A stretch of 64,000 nucleotides of DNA from Arthrobacter sp. Marseille-P9274. Its GTDB lineage: Bacteria; Actinomycetota; Actinomycetes; Actinomycetales; Micrococcaceae. The notes under the pieces are model-generated. The model did no database searches, was not told the origin of the DNA, and saw only the letters and a list, made by a program, of their open reading frames with translations. Below are positions 28,701 to 37,628 of this stretch, piece after piece. The stretch's first letter is position 1; each line of letters begins with the position of its first letter. The translations under genes and the position numbers were made by a program. Location of the stretch: contig NZ_CAMPOV010000001.1 of assembly GCF_946892675.1 (NCBI RefSeq), positions 2,206,033 through 2,270,032 on the forward strand, given 5' to 3'.

Positions 28701-29065
28701 GCGGTGTCCAGGTCCAGCTGCTGCCAGTCCTTGGCGTGGGGTGCCCGATAGAGCACCTTTGTCTGCCTGCCGGGCGCGTTGACCAGTTGCTCGCTGGCCG
28801 ATCCTTTGGGGCAGAGCCTCCCCCGGGAAATCGGCGAATCGGGGTCCCCTTCGATCTGGACGACCTTTTCGTCCTTGACGAAGACACGCTGGCCGCATCC
28901 GACGGCGCAGTAGGGGCACACGCTTTGGACCACTCGGTCCGCAGTTGACGTCCGCGGCATAATTCCACGGGTCTTCGGCGATGTCACGGCTTCGCCGCGG
29001 CCGAGTGGATCACCCGAGCCGAATTGCCGGACAACCGGCCATCCTAAGAAGCTGAACCGCGACAT
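25766..29065 (-). CDS. Formate dehydrogenase catalytic subunit, selenoprotein (Sec at residue 189)
   Basis: A 1099-residue molybdopterin/tungstopterin enzyme that oxidises formate to CO2. The 4Fe-4S cysteines are 50, 53, 57 and 85 (CPYCAVGC, RLCPKGSASEQL). The frame meets UGA at 28499-28501 in ENQARI-U-HSATVPSLG, exactly where E. coli FdnG has selenocysteine (QARVUHGPTV), and continues without break for 910 codons through SNMAECHPVGYQW, VIHVDPRFTRTSA and the C-terminal molybdopterin-dinucleotide domain (HHTAGGMSRWLP, TIISPRSAIEA). A SECIS-like hairpin starts 11 nt after the UGA. A simple gene caller would split it into two. The ATG at 29065 gives the usual actinobacterial N-terminus and has TATGGT 6 nt and TTGTCG further upstream, suggesting a leaderless mRNA. 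Confidence 0.96.
28457..28494 (-). promoter_or_regulatory. Bacterial SECIS-like stem-loop after the UGA codon
   Basis: On the mRNA, GGTTCCCA-GTT-TGGGAACC forms a perfect 8-bp stem (28480-28487 with 28469-28476). The 3-nt loop begins with G, 19 nt after the UGA. CCGCC (28490-28494) can pair with GGCGG (28457-28461) as a lower stem. A G at the start of the apical loop and this distance fit bacterial SECIS elements bound by SelB. Confidence 0.8.
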
Positions 29066-29071
29066 GGGGCC

Positions 29072-29099
29072 ACCATAGCCCACCACCCCTCCCCGACAA
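29072..29099 (-). promoter_or_regulatory. Candidate sigma-70-type promoter for the fdh operon
   Basis: Minus strand: TTGTCG (29094-29099), 16-nt spacer, TATGGT (29072-29077), then 6 nt to the ATG. This is the best two-part promoter seen in the window and predicts a leaderless transcript. Confidence 0.55.
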
Positions 29100-29193
29100 T
29101 AGGGGTGCACGGCAACTGGGTCCGGAGCATCTTCTAAACCAGCCATTTCGATCCAAGCTGCTGTTCGGAGGCCAAAGATGCGCGTCAGTTGCG

Positions 29194-30279
29194 CTAGACG
29201 TTGAAGCGGAACTCCACCACGTCGCCGTCGGCCATCACATAGTCCTTGCCTTCGATCCGAACCTTGCCGCGGGACTTGGCTTCCGCCATCGAGCCGGCCT
29301 CCACGAGGTCCGCGAAGGAGACGACCTCCGCCTTGATGAAGCCGCGCTGGAAGTCCGAGTGGATCACCCCGGCGGCCTGCGGTGCCGTGTCGCCCTGGTT
29401 GATTGTCCAGGCGCGTGCCTCCTTCGGCCCCGCCGTCAGGTAGGTCTGCAGTCCCAGGGTGTGGAAGCCGACGCGGGCCAGCTGGTCGAGGCCGGATTCC
29501 TCCTGGCCGTTCATTTCCAGCATCTCCCGGGCCTCTTCGGGCTCCAGTTCGACCAGGTCGGATTCGAGCTTGGCATCGAGGAAGACGGCGTCGGCCGGAG
29601 CCACGAGTTTGGCCAGTTCGGCCTGCCGTTCCTGGCTGCCCAGGATCTGGTCGTCCACGTTGAAGACGTAGATGAACGGCTTGGCGGTCAGCAGGCTCAG
29701 TTCCTTGAGATGCTCAAGGTCCAGCTTGTCGCTCTCCGCGGACTCGTAGATCGTGTCGCCGCGCTCCAGCACCTTGCGGGCCCCCTCGAGGGCCGCCAGC
29801 TCGGCCGCGTCGCGCTTCTTGATCTTCACTTCCTTTTCGATGCGCGGGAAGGCCTTCTCAATCGTCTGCAGGTCCGCCAGGATCAGCTCGGTATTGATCG
29901 TCTCCATGTCGGAAACCGGGTCCACCTTGCCCTCGACGTGCACCACGTCGGGGTCGTCGAAGACGCGGATGACCTGGGCGATGGCCTGTGCTTCGCGGAT
30001 GTTCGCCAGGAACTGGTTGCCGAGCCCCTCGCCTTCCGAGGCACCGCGGACGATGCCGGCGATGTCCACGAAGGAGACGGTGGCGGGCAGGATCCGCGCG
30101 GAGCCGAAGATCTCCGCGAGCTTATCCAGCCGCTCGTCCGGCAGCGGGACCACTCCGACGTTGGGTTCGATGGTGGCGAACGGATAGTTCGCCGCCAGCA
30201 CCTGATTGCGGGTCAGCGCATTGAAGAGGGTTGATTTGCCGACGTTGGGCAGTCCGACGATGCCAATAGTAAGAGCCAC
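29194..30279 (-). CDS. ychF: Obg-family ATPase YchF
   Basis: A 361-residue P-loop protein of the Obg-related class that prefers ATP and associates with ribosomes and stress responses. It shows GLPNVGKST (G1), the YPFATIEPNVG switch region, DIAGIVRGASEGEGLGNQFL (G3) and a G4 reading NVDD where GTPases have NKxD; G4 deviations are known in YchF. A C-terminal TGS domain begins near YLTAGPKEARAW and ends in EGKDYVMADGDVVEFRFNV. The start is the GTG at 30279 (MALTIGIVGLPN), with TATCCT 8 nt upstream. A TTG three codons earlier is less likely. Confidence 0.95.
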   Translation of the reverse strand: MALTIGIVGLPNVGKSTLFNALTRNQVLAANYPFATIEPNVGVVPLPDERLDKLAEIFGSARILPATVSFVDIAGIVRGASEGEGLGNQFLANIREAQAIAQVIRVFDDPDVVHVEGKVDPVSDMETINTELILADLQTIEKAFPRIEKEVKIKKRDAAELAALEGARKVLERGDTIYESAESDKLDLEHLKELSLLTAKPFIYVFNVDDQILGSQERQAELAKLVAPADAVFLDAKLESDLVELEPEEAREMLEMNGQEESGLDQLARVGFHTLGLQTYLTAGPKEARAWTINQGDTAPQAAGVIHSDFQRGFIKAEVVSFADLVEAGSMAEAKSRGKVRIEGKDYVMADGDVVEFRFNV

Positions 30280-30287
30280 GGTAGTCA

Positions 30288-30293
30288 AGGATA
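30288..30293 (-). promoter_or_regulatory. Candidate -10 box for ychF
   Basis: TATCCT on the minus strand, 8 nt before the GTG start. No Shine-Dalgarno sequence is visible, so a leaderless or near-leaderless mRNA is likely. Confidence 0.4.
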
Positions 30294-30373
30294 CCGGTGC
30301 GGCCGCATGGGGCGCGATTCGTCCCTGGCAGGCCTTGGGCTAAATTGTCATACCCCGCTGGCAAGCTGTAGTC

Positions 30374-31585
30374 ATGGATGCTTTTCAGGTTGTACTGGTG
30401 CTGCTGGCGCTGCTTCTCGGGGCGGCGGGCGGCGCGTTTGCCGTCGCTGTGCCGTTCCGGCGCAGGGTGCGGGACCTATCGGAGGAAATCGACGACGCCG
30501 GAGCCCGGCTGGGTGCCGCGGCCGCGAGCCTGGCGGCGGCAGAGGCTGAGAACCGGCTGCTGGGCCAGCACAACCGGCAGCTCTCGGCGCAGGGCGAGCA
30601 GGAGAATGTGGTGCTCCGCGCCCTCGGGCCGGTCGGCGAGAAACTTCGCAGTGTCCAGCAGCAGGTCAGCCTGCTGGAGCGGGACCGGGTGGAGCACTAC
30701 GGCCAGCTCCAGGAACAGCTGCGCGCGGCCCGGCTCAGTGACGAGCAGTTGCTGCGTTCCACGCAGACCCTGACCGCGGCACTGCAATCGAACTCGGCGC
30801 GCGGCCAGTGGGGCGAGGTGCAGCTGCGGCGCGTAGTCGAGGCCGCCGGCATGCTGGCGCACGTGGACTTCTCCGAGCAGGTCCATCTGGCCGGGGCGGA
30901 CCGTTCGATGCGGCCGGACATGCTGGTGCGGCTGCCCGGTTCCAAAGCGCTGGTGGTGGACGCCAAGGTGCCGTTGCGGGCCTATCTGGAGGCGCAGGAG
31001 CTGCCGGTCCACGGGGATGCCCATGTGGAACGCCGGCGGGCCGAGCTGCTGGCGGCCCATGCCAAGGCGGTGAAGGCGCACGTGGATGTCCTTGCCGGCA
31101 AGAGGTACTGGGAGGGCGTGCAGGCCTCACCGGAACTGGTGCTGTGCTTCCTGCCGGCCGAGTCGGTGCTGTCGGCGGCGCTGCACAGCGACCCGGAGCT
31201 GCTCGACTACGCGTTCGCCCGCAACGTCGGGCTGGTTTCCCCCGTGTCACTGCTGGCTTCGCTGAAGTCCGTGGCCTTCAGCTGGCGGCAGGAAGTGCTG
31301 ACCGAAAACGCCCGCGAGATCTTCGAGCTCTCGCGGCAGCTGTACGAGCGGCTGGGAACGTTGGGCGAGCATGTCACGCGTCTGGGTTCCTCGCTCAAGG
31401 GGTCGGTGGAGAAGTACAACTCCTTCGTCGGCACCTTGGAATCCAGGGTGCTGCCGACCGCGCGCAAGATCAACGCTTTCGATCCGTCCGCCCTTGAGCC
31501 GGCCGCCGGACCGACGGTGCTGGAGAGCACGCCGCGCCTGCTGTCGGCGCCGGAACTGATTTCCGGACAGGAACGCAGCGCTTAG
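30374..31585 (+). CDS. rmuC: DNA recombination protein RmuC
   Basis: A 403-residue RmuC-family protein, linked in E. coli to limiting recombination at inverted repeats and predicted to be nuclease-like. An N-terminal membrane helix (QVVLVLLALLLGAAGGAFAVAV, about 5-26) is followed by a long coiled coil (about 30-130). The RmuC core then runs from SARGQWGEVQLRRVVEAAGM (about 137-157), with MRPDMLVRLPGSKALVVDAKVPL containing the PD-(D/E)xK-like D-x-K motif, and LVSPVSLLASLKSVAFSWRQE further on. Length and order are normal. It is divergent from ychF. Confidence 0.94.
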   Translation: MDAFQVVLVLLALLLGAAGGAFAVAVPFRRRVRDLSEEIDDAGARLGAAAASLAAAEAENRLLGQHNRQLSAQGEQENVVLRALGPVGEKLRSVQQQVSLLERDRVEHYGQLQEQLRAARLSDEQLLRSTQTLTAALQSNSARGQWGEVQLRRVVEAAGMLAHVDFSEQVHLAGADRSMRPDMLVRLPGSKALVVDAKVPLRAYLEAQELPVHGDAHVERRRAELLAAHAKAVKAHVDVLAGKRYWEGVQASPELVLCFLPAESVLSAALHSDPELLDYAFARNVGLVSPVSLLASLKSVAFSWRQEVLTENAREIFELSRQLYERLGTLGEHVTRLGSSLKGSVEKYNSFVGTLESRVLPTARKINAFDPSALEPAAGPTVLESTPRLLSAPELISGQERSA

Positions 31586-31609
31586 GCCCCGCGCGCGTGC
31601 TTTGCGGCC

Positions 31610-31646
31610 TGGGCCCGCGGGGGCCCAAGCCGGCTTTCGCGGGCCC
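31610..31646. terminator. Convergent hairpin between rmuC and ispH
   Basis: GGGCCCGCG (31611-31619) pairs with CGCGGGCCC (31638-31646). An alternative inner stem pairs 31610-31616 with 31620-31626. It sits in the 62-bp gap between the two facing stop codons and could serve both strands. Confidence 0.5.
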
Positions 31647-31647
31647 G

Positions 31648-32733
31648 CTACCGGTTGGGGCGGGAGCCGCGGCCGCCCAGGCCGCGGGAGGCGTCGCCCT
31701 TTTCCTTCAGCGTCGCGCGGAGTTCCTTCGGCAGCGAGAAAAGGATGTCCTCTTCGGCCGTAACCACTTCTTCCACGTCGGCGTAGCCGTATTCGGCCAG
31801 CAGCGCGAGGACTTCCCGCACGAGGACCTCGGGCACCGACGCTCCGGAGGTCAGCCCGATCGTAGAGACTCCCTCGAACCAGGACTCGTCCACCTCGTTC
31901 GCGAAGTCCACGCGATGGGACGCCTTCGCTCCGTACTCTAGGGCGACTTCCATCAGGCGCACCGAGTTGGACGAGTTCGCGGAACCGACCACGATCACCA
32001 GGTCGGCCTGCGGGGAAATCTTCTTGATCGCGGCCTGCCGGTTGGAAGTGGCGTAGCAGATATCGTCGCTGGGCGGATCCTGCAGCTTCGGGAACCGCTC
32101 ACGCAGGATGGACACGATCTCCATGGTCTCGTCGACCGACAGCGTGGTCTGGGACAGCCAGATCAGCTTGTCGGGGTCGCGGACCTCGACCGTCCGCGCT
32201 TCGGCCGGGTTGTTGACGATCGTCGTGTGATCGGGCGCCTCGCCGTAGGTGCCCTCGACTTCTTCGTGGCCCTCGTGCCCCACCAGCAGAATCTCGTTGC
32301 CGTCGCGGGCGAAACGGACCGCCTCGCGGTGCACCTTCGTGACCAGCGGGCAGGTCGCGTCGATCGTGCGCAGTCCGCGGTCGTCGGCGGACTTGACCAC
32401 CGCCGGAGAAACACCGTGCGCCGAGAAGATGACGAGGGCGCCCTCGGGAACCTCGTCCGTCTCTTCGACGAAGATCGCGCCCTTCTCCTCCAGCGTGCTT
32501 ACCACGTGGAGGTTATGCACAATCTGCTTCCGCACGTAGACCGGCGGCCCGTAGTGTTCCAAGGCCTTTTCGACGGCGATCACGGCCCGGTCCACGCCCG
32601 CGCAGTATCCGCGCGGCGCGGCAAGGAGGACCCGTCGGGGGCCTTCCACTTCCGCAGCGGCGGCGATTTCCTCCGGGCTGCGGCGCTTGCGCGGGATGCT
32701 GGGCATGGGAACAGAGACAGCGGTGCTCGTCAT
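31648..32733 (-). CDS. ispH: 4-hydroxy-3-methylbut-2-enyl diphosphate reductase
   Basis: Last enzyme of the MEP isoprenoid pathway: a 4Fe-4S protein making IPP and DMAPP, with 361 residues. The three cluster cysteines are Cys44 ([12 protein letters not shown]), Cys128 (DATCPLV) and Cys226 ([11 protein letters not shown]). [19 protein letters not shown] and [10 protein letters not shown] are further family blocks. The start is the ATG at 32733 ([11 protein letters not shown]), which has GGAGG 3 nt upstream and also TAGCAT 7 nt upstream. Codons further upstream lack family resemblance. It is divergent from xseA, as in many actinobacteria. Confidence 0.96.
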   Translation of the reverse strand: MTSTAVSVPMPSIPRKRRSPEEIAAAAEVEGPRRVLLAAPRGYCAGVDRAVIAVEKALEHYGPPVYVRKQIVHNLHVVSTLEEKGAIFVEETDEVPEGALVIFSAHGVSPAVVKSADDRGLRTIDATCPLVTKVHREAVRFARDGNEILLVGHEGHEEVEGTYGEAPDHTTIVNNPAEARTVEVRDPDKLIWLSQTTLSVDETMEIVSILRERFPKLQDPPSDDICYATSNRQAAIKKISPQADLVIVVGSANSSNSVRLMEVALEYGAKASHRVDFANEVDESWFEGVSTIGLTSGASVPEVLVREVLALLAEYGYADVEEVVTAEEDILFSLPKELRATLKEKGDASRGLGGRGSRPNR

Positions 32734-32740
32734 GCCCTCC

Positions 32741-32746
32741 ATGCTA
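32741..32746 (-). promoter_or_regulatory. Candidate -10 box for ispH
   Basis: TAGCAT on the minus strand, 7 nt before the ATG. A GGAGG sequence lies between, so both leadered and leaderless readings are possible. Confidence 0.35.
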
Positions 32747-32921
32747 GCCGCTTCCACCTCGGGAACCAGCTGGCCGTAAGCCCCGTCACGGGGTGCGGCC
32801 AGCTGCAGGCCGCCGGGCGGCAGCAGGCAGGAATCAATCCTGTCGGTGATTGCTGATAAGAATGTAAGGACTTGCTCTACCGATTGGCATGGCCCCGCAC
32901 GGGCTGAGAGGGGCTCCTGAC

Positions 32922-34190
32922 GTGAACCACAACCATGGACTTGTCCACGGGGAAGTGGGCTCCCCCGCCGCAAAAACGACCTTGCCTGCCACGGCCATGG
33001 AGACCACGGCGGAAAACCCGTGGCCGCTGCGGATGCTGTCGCAGAAGCTGAAGACCCACATCGAACGGGTGCCGCCCACTTGGGTCGAGGGCCAGGTCAT
33101 TGAGCTGAACCGGCGCAACAGCGTGACGTACCTGACCTTGCGCGACACTGAGGCCGAGGCATCGTTCAGCCTGATGGCTTTCAACAGCGTCATGGCCCGG
33201 CTTGAGCTCCCGTTGGAGCCCGGATCCCGCGTCGTCGCCCAGCTCAAGCCCGAGCTCTATGTCAAGACCGGCCGGCTCTCGATGCAAACGCGGGATATCC
33301 GCCCGGTCGGTTTGGGCGACCTGCTGGCCCGGCTGGAGCGGCTGCGGCAGGCGCTGGGCCGTGAAGGCCTGTTCGACACAGACCGCAAGAAGCCGCTGCC
33401 TATGCTGCCGCACCGTATCGGTTTGATCACCGGCCGCGATTCGGACGCCAAGAAGGACGTGATTCGGAATGCCTCGCTGCGCTGGCCGGCCGTCGCCTTC
33501 GAGGTCCGCGAAGTGGCCGTCCAGGGCGTCAACGCGGTGTCCCAGGTCATGAAGGCGCTGGCGGAGCTCGACGGCCGGCCGGACGTCGACGTCATCGTCA
33601 TTGCGCGTGGCGGCGGTTCCCTGGAGGATCTGCTTCCCTTCAGCAGCGAGGACTTGATTCGCGCCGTTGCGGCTGCGGCCACGCCGGTGGTCAGCGCCAT
33701 CGGCCATGAGGCCGACCGGCCGCTGCTCGACGAAGTGGCGGACCTGCGTGCGTCTACACCTACCGATGCGGCCAAGAGGATCGTCCCGGACGTCAACGAG
33801 GAGCTTACGCGCATCGGCCGTGCGCGCCAGATGCTGGACCGTCGCGTCGACCACTTGATCCGGGTGGAGTCCGAGCGGCTGGCCGCACTGCGCAGCCGCC
33901 CGGTGCTGTCGGCTCCTGCCACCATGGTCGATTCCCGGGCCGAGGACATTACGCGCCTCACGCAGCGGGCGCGCAACTGCATGACGTCGGCCATCCATCG
34001 TGATGCGGACCGCGTGGGCCACTTGAAGGCGCAAATCCGCGCGCTCTCCCCGCAGAACACGCTGGACCGGGGCTACGCCGTCGTCCAGTTGCCGGACGGC
34101 AGCATCCTGCGCGACAGCGCGGACGCCGCGGCGGACACCCGGCTGCGGATCCGGGTGGCGGTCGGCGAAGTAGCGGCCAAAGTCATCTAG
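32922..34190 (+). CDS. xseA: Exodeoxyribonuclease VII large subunit
   Basis: A 422-residue catalytic subunit that degrades single-stranded DNA from both ends. An N-terminal OB-fold ([21 protein letters not shown], about 55-75 and on) is followed by the catalytic XseA domain with [36 protein letters not shown] and [27 protein letters not shown] coiled-coil region and a C-terminal [15 protein letters not shown] segment complete it. I chose the GTG at 32922 because GAGAGGGG lies 8 nt upstream. The in-frame ATG at 32889 is an alternative and would add 11 residues. It pairs with xseB 59 nt downstream. Confidence 0.95.
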   Translation: MNHNHGLVHGEVGSPAAKTTLPATAMETTAENPWPLRMLSQKLKTHIERVPPTWVEGQVIELNRRNSVTYLTLRDTEAEASFSLMAFNSVMARLELPLEPGSRVVAQLKPELYVKTGRLSMQTRDIRPVGLGDLLARLERLRQALGREGLFDTDRKKPLPMLPHRIGLITGRDSDAKKDVIRNASLRWPAVAFEVREVAVQGVNAVSQVMKALAELDGRPDVDVIVIARGGGSLEDLLPFSSEDLIRAVAAAATPVVSAIGHEADRPLLDEVADLRASTPTDAAKRIVPDVNEELTRIGRARQMLDRRVDHLIRVESERLAALRSRPVLSAPATMVDSRAEDITRLTQRARNCMTSAIHRDADRVGHLKAQIRALSPQNTLDRGYAVVQLPDGSILRDSADAAADTRLRIRVAVGEVAAKVI

Positions 34191-34249
34191 GCCCGGACGG
34201 TCCGTCCTCCGCCGACATTTTCCATCCCCCCTGCAGAAAGAGCGAACCC

Positions 34250-34525
34250 ATGACTGAGACCCCGACGGCCAACGCCGGCAACGGCGACAACACCGACGTC
34301 GCGGCGATGAGCTACGAGCAGGCCAGGGAGGAGCTGGTGGCAGTGGTCAACCAGCTGGAAGCAGGCAACACCAGCCTCGAGCAGTCCCTGGCCTTGTGGG
34401 AGCGCGGCGAAGCGCTGGCGGCCCGTTGCGAGGCGTGGCTCGAAGGCGCGCGCCAGCGCCTGGATGCCGCCCGCGCGGGCGCCGAGGACAGCGGCGCCGG
34501 TCCGGCGGACAACGGCTCGGACTAG
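34250..34525 (+). CDS. xseB: Exodeoxyribonuclease VII small subunit
   Basis: A 91-residue helical-hairpin subunit that binds the coiled coil of XseA. The core runs from [20 protein letters not shown] to [31 protein letters not shown] (about residues 20-75), flanked by low-complexity Ala/Asp/Gly-rich ends. AGAAAGAGCG lies upstream of the ATG. It follows xseA in the same operon. Confidence 0.93.
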   Translation: MTETPTANAGNGDNTDVAAMSYEQAREELVAVVNQLEAGNTSLEQSLALWERGEALAARCEAWLEGARQRLDAARAGAEDSGAGPADNGSD

Positions 34526-34530
34526 CCGGC

Positions 34531-34547
34531 CGGTCCGCGCCGGACCG
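34531..34547. terminator. Short convergent hairpin between xseB and ppk2
   Basis: CGGTCCG (34531-34537), loop CGC, CGGACCG (34541-34547), inside the 27-bp gap between facing stop codons. A short stem without a T-run, so weak. Confidence 0.35.
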
Positions 34548-34552
34548 TCGGA

Positions 34553-35428
34553 CTAGCTCGCCTCGAGCCGCCGCTTCTCCAGCTCGACGTCGAAGGTTGC
34601 CGGCGGCCACTGCGGATCGACCGCCGCCAGCGCGCCGATCAGCAGCTGCTGTACCGCGATCCGCGCATACCATTTGCGGTTGGCCGGCACCACGTACCAC
34701 GGGGCTGCGTCAGTGCTGGTCCGGTCAAGCACCAGCTGGTAAGCGTGCTGGTACTCGTCCCAGAAGGCACGCTCGTCGACGTCCCCCGGGTTGTATTTCC
34801 AGTACTTGTCGGGCCGGTCCAGCCGCTCCCTCAACCGTTTCTTCTGCTCGTCCTTGCTGATATGCAGCATCACCTTGAGGATGCGCGTGCCGCTGGCGGC
34901 GACCTTGGCTTCGAACTCGTTGATCATCGCGTAACGCTGCTCGACTTCGGCCAGCGGCGACAGCCCGCGGACGCGGTGGATCAGGACATCCTCGTAGTGG
35001 GAACGGTCGAAGACCCCGATGATCCCGTCCGGCGGGAGTTCCTTTTGCACCCGCCAGAGAAAGCCGTGCGCCCGTTCCTCCTCGGTGGGGGCCTTGAAGG
35101 CTTTGTGCTTCACGCCCTGCGGGTCCACCGCGCCGATCACGTGCCGGACGATTCCGCCCTTGCCTCCGGTGTCCATCGCCTGCAGCACGAGCAGGACCGC
35201 GCCCGTGACCCCGGAACGGCTCTGCGCGAACAATCTTTCTTGGAGTTCGGATAGCTGGTCGTCTTCCGAGGCCAGCAGCTGGGCCCCTTCGTCCTTGCCG
35301 CCGTCGAAGCCCGGCGTCGAGTTAGGGTCCACGTCTGCCAGTTGGAAACCCTCGCGCACGCGCAGCAGGCCCGCCGGGTCGAATCCCGCGGCCCCTTCCG
35401 CTCCCGCTACCCCGTTTGGCCTTTTCAT
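34553..35428 (-). CDS. Polyphosphate kinase 2 family protein
   Basis: A 291-residue PPK2-fold nucleotide kinase predicted to transfer phosphate between polyphosphate and nucleotides. Walker A-like QAMDTGGKGG (Asp86, Lys90), the lid region KAPTEEERAHGFLWRV and Walker B-like DRSHYEDVLIHRV (Asp141 on) are present, as is KVMLHISKDEQKKRL. The size fits class III or class I short PPK2 enzymes; the class is not resolved here. The start is the ATG at 35428, which overlaps the alaA stop by 4 nt. The frame runs far upstream antisense-like through alaA, but those codons are not coding. Confidence 0.9.
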   Translation of the reverse strand: MKRPNGVAGAEGAAGFDPAGLLRVREGFQLADVDPNSTPGFDGGKDEGAQLLASEDDQLSELQERLFAQSRSGVTGAVLLVLQAMDTGGKGGIVRHVIGAVDPQGVKHKAFKAPTEEERAHGFLWRVQKELPPDGIIGVFDRSHYEDVLIHRVRGLSPLAEVEQRYAMINEFEAKVAASGTRILKVMLHISKDEQKKRLRERLDRPDKYWKYNPGDVDERAFWDEYQHAYQLVLDRTSTDAAPWYVVPANRKWYARIAVQQLLIGALAAVDPQWPPATFDVELEKRRLEAS

Positions 35429-36639
35429 GGCCGGTACGTGCTCAGGAACTCGCCGATGCGGCCGACTGCTTCTTCGAGGATGCCCAGGTTCGGCAGCGTC
35501 ACCAGGCGGAAGTGGTCCGGCTTCACCCAGTTGAACGCCCGGCCGTGCGAGATCAGGATCTTCTGCTGCTTCAGCAGGTCCAGGGCGAAGGCCTCGTCGT
35601 CCTTGATCGGGTAGACGTCCGGATCCAGCTTCGGGAACAGGTACAGTGCACCCTTGGCCTGCTGGGTGCTCACGCCCGGGATGGCATTGAGCATCTCGTA
35701 CGCCTTGTCCCGCTGTTCCAGCAGCCGCCCCCCGGGCAGGATCAGGTCGTTGATGCTCTGGTAGCCGCCCAGCGCCGTCTGGATGGCGTGCTGCGCCGGC
35801 ACGTTCGCGCACAGCCTCATGTTCGTGAGCAGGTTGATGCCCTCGATGTAATCCGAAGCCAGATGCTTCGGCCCGGAGACCGCCATCCAGCCGCTGCGGA
35901 ATCCGCAGACCCGGTACGCCTTGGACAGGCCGCTGAAGGTCAGGATCAGCACGTCGTCCGCCAGCAGCGCGGTGTTGGTGTGGACGGCGTCTTCGTAGAG
36001 GATCTTCTCGTAGATTTCGTCCGAGAAGACCACGAGGTTGTGCCGGCGGGCCAACTCCAGCATCCCTTCGAGGATGTGGCGCGGATAGACGGCGCCGGTG
36101 GGGTTGTTCGGATTGATGATGACCAGGCCCTTGGTGTTGGGCGTGATCTTCCGCTCCATGTCCTCCAGGTCCGGCAGCCATCCCTCTTCCTCCACGCAGA
36201 GGTAGTGGACGGGATGGCCGCCGGCGAGGCTGACGGAGGCGGTCCAGAGCGGATAGTCCGGCGCCGGGATCAGCACCTCGTCGCCGTTGTTGAGCAGCGC
36301 CTGCAGGCTCATCGTAATAAGCTCGCTGACCCCGTTCCCCAGGTAGACGTCGTCGACGCCGATCTCCTGGATTCCGCGGGTCTGGTAGTACTGCGACACC
36401 GCCGTGCGGGCCGAGAAGATGCCGCGCGAATCGCTGTAGCCCTGCGCGTTCGGCAGGTTCCGGATCATGTCCACCAGGATCGCGTCCGGCGCCTCGAAGC
36501 CGAACGGCGCGGGGTTGCCGATGTTCAGCTTGAGGATGCGGTGGCCCTCCGACTCCATCCGCTGGGCATGCTCAAGCAGCGGGCCTCGGATGTCGTAGAG
36601 GACGTTATGGAGCTTGTTGGACTGCTTGAACTCGGCCAT
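35425..36639 (-). CDS. alaA: Glutamate-pyruvate (alanine) aminotransferase
   Basis: A 404-residue PLP aminotransferase closely resembling E. coli AlaA: SNKLHNVLYDIRGP at the start, LNIGNPAPFGFEAPD (38-52), GNGVSELI (101-108), NPNNPTGAVYP and the PLP lysine Lys240 in SGLSKAYR. It makes alanine from pyruvate with glutamate as amino donor. The start at 36639 gives the usual N-terminus. It is translationally coupled by a 4-nt overlap to the PPK2 gene downstream, an uncommon pairing. The binding-protein gene of the osmolyte operon ends 27 nt upstream, so some read-through is possible. Confidence 0.94.
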   Translation of the reverse strand: MAEFKQSNKLHNVLYDIRGPLLEHAQRMESEGHRILKLNIGNPAPFGFEAPDAILVDMIRNLPNAQGYSDSRGIFSARTAVSQYYQTRGIQEIGVDDVYLGNGVSELITMSLQALLNNGDEVLIPAPDYPLWTASVSLAGGHPVHYLCVEEEGWLPDLEDMERKITPNTKGLVIINPNNPTGAVYPRHILEGMLELARRHNLVVFSDEIYEKILYEDAVHTNTALLADDVLILTFSGLSKAYRVCGFRSGWMAVSGPKHLASDYIEGINLLTNMRLCANVPAQHAIQTALGGYQSINDLILPGGRLLEQRDKAYEMLNAIPGVSTQQAKGALYLFPKLDPDVYPIKDDEAFALDLLKQQKILISHGRAFNWVKPDHFRLVTLPNLGILEEAVGRIGEFLSTYRP

Positions 36640-36666
36640 TCAAGAATCTTCGCATACCGCCTGCGG

Positions 36667-37620
36667 TTACTCCGCGAAGCCCTTTTCCTTCAGCCAGTCG
36701 GCGGCGGCATCCTTCGCATTGCGCTTCTCGTCGCCGCTGACCTGCCGGTTCAGGTCGACGAGGTCCTCCGTGGTGAGCGCGGCGGATAGCTCGTTGAGCA
36801 CATCCGCGGCTTCCTGGCCCACCGAGTCTGAGGACACGAGCGGCAGCACCTGCTGGGCGATGAAGTTGTTCTTCGGGTCCTCCAGCACCACCAGGCCGTT
36901 GTCCTCGATGGAGGGCGTGGTCGTGTAGATGTCGGCCACCTGGATCTTGTCCGTAATCAGCGCCTGCAAGGTAGCGGGACCGCCGCCGTCGTTAATGGGT
37001 TCGAAGGATTTGGGTTCGCAGCCGTAATTCTCCTTGAGCCCCTTCAGCCCGTACTCACGCTCGGCGAACTCCGGGTTGGCGCCGAGCGCCAGGTCCTTGC
37101 ACACCGGCCCCATGTCCTCGATGGAGGTCAGCTTGTATTTCTCCGCCGTGGCCTTGGTGACGACCATCGCGTCCTTGCTCTCGGCCGGCGCCGGTTCAAG
37201 GACCCCCAGCCCCTGCGGCAGCGCCGCGGGAAGGGCATCCTTGATCTCGTCGGCGGAGGCCGCCGTCGCCTCGGGGTCCACCGCCAGCAGCAGGTTGCCG
37301 CTGTAGTCCGGAACAACGTCCACGGAGCCTTCTTCGACGGCCTTGAGGTAGACCTCGCGCGAGCCGATGCCGGGCTTCGTGCTGGCCTGGATTCCTGCCG
37401 CGTTGAGCGCTCCGGCATACAGTTCGCCGACAATCTGGCTTTCCGGGAAGTTGGCTGAGCCCACCACCAACTGGCCCGCAGCCCCCGAACTGGCGGCGGG
37501 GCCCGATGTGTCTTCTTCCAGCGGGTTGGAGCCGGCGCCGCAGGCGCTCAGGGCCAAGGCCACGGCGGACGCTGCAGCCGCCGTCATGATGCTGCGGCGG
37601 ACCGGGAACAGGTTCTTCAT
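36667..37620 (-). CDS. Osmoprotectant ABC importer, substrate-binding lipoprotein (OpuCC/ProX type)
   Basis: A 317-residue lipoprotein binding quaternary amines such as glycine betaine, choline or carnitine. The signal peptide has a basic MKNLFPVRRS start, a hydrophobic core and lipobox LSAC with Cys27. The mature part carries VGSANFPESQIVGELYAGAL (near 53), GSREVYLKAVEEGSVDVVPDYSGNLL (near 88-113) and the DNGLVVLEDPKNNFIAQQVLP block. These are typical of OpuAC/OsmX-type periplasmic domains. It is the last gene of a four-gene operon: ATPase, two permeases, binding protein. The exact ligand is not decided. Confidence 0.92.
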   Translation of the reverse strand: MKNLFPVRRSIMTAAAASAVALALSACGAGSNPLEEDTSGPAASSGAAGQLVVGSANFPESQIVGELYAGALNAAGIQASTKPGIGSREVYLKAVEEGSVDVVPDYSGNLLLAVDPEATAASADEIKDALPAALPQGLGVLEPAPAESKDAMVVTKATAEKYKLTSIEDMGPVCKDLALGANPEFAEREYGLKGLKENYGCEPKSFEPINDGGGPATLQALITDKIQVADIYTTTPSIEDNGLVVLEDPKNNFIAQQVLPLVSSDSVGQEAADVLNELSAALTTEDLVDLNRQVSGDEKRNAKDAAADWLKEKGFAE

Positions 37621-37628
37621 GCTTCTCC

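Noticed and set aside
26027-28948. Plus-strand open frame of 973 codons opposite fdh
   Set aside because: Antisense shadow of a conserved gene; the composition is typical of complementary-strand frames in GC-rich DNA.
25766-29146. fdh catalytic gene as a pseudogene with a nonsense mutation, or as two genes split at 28499
   Set aside because: The UGA is at the conserved selenocysteine site, the SECIS-like hairpin follows, and selA, selB, selC and selD are adjacent.
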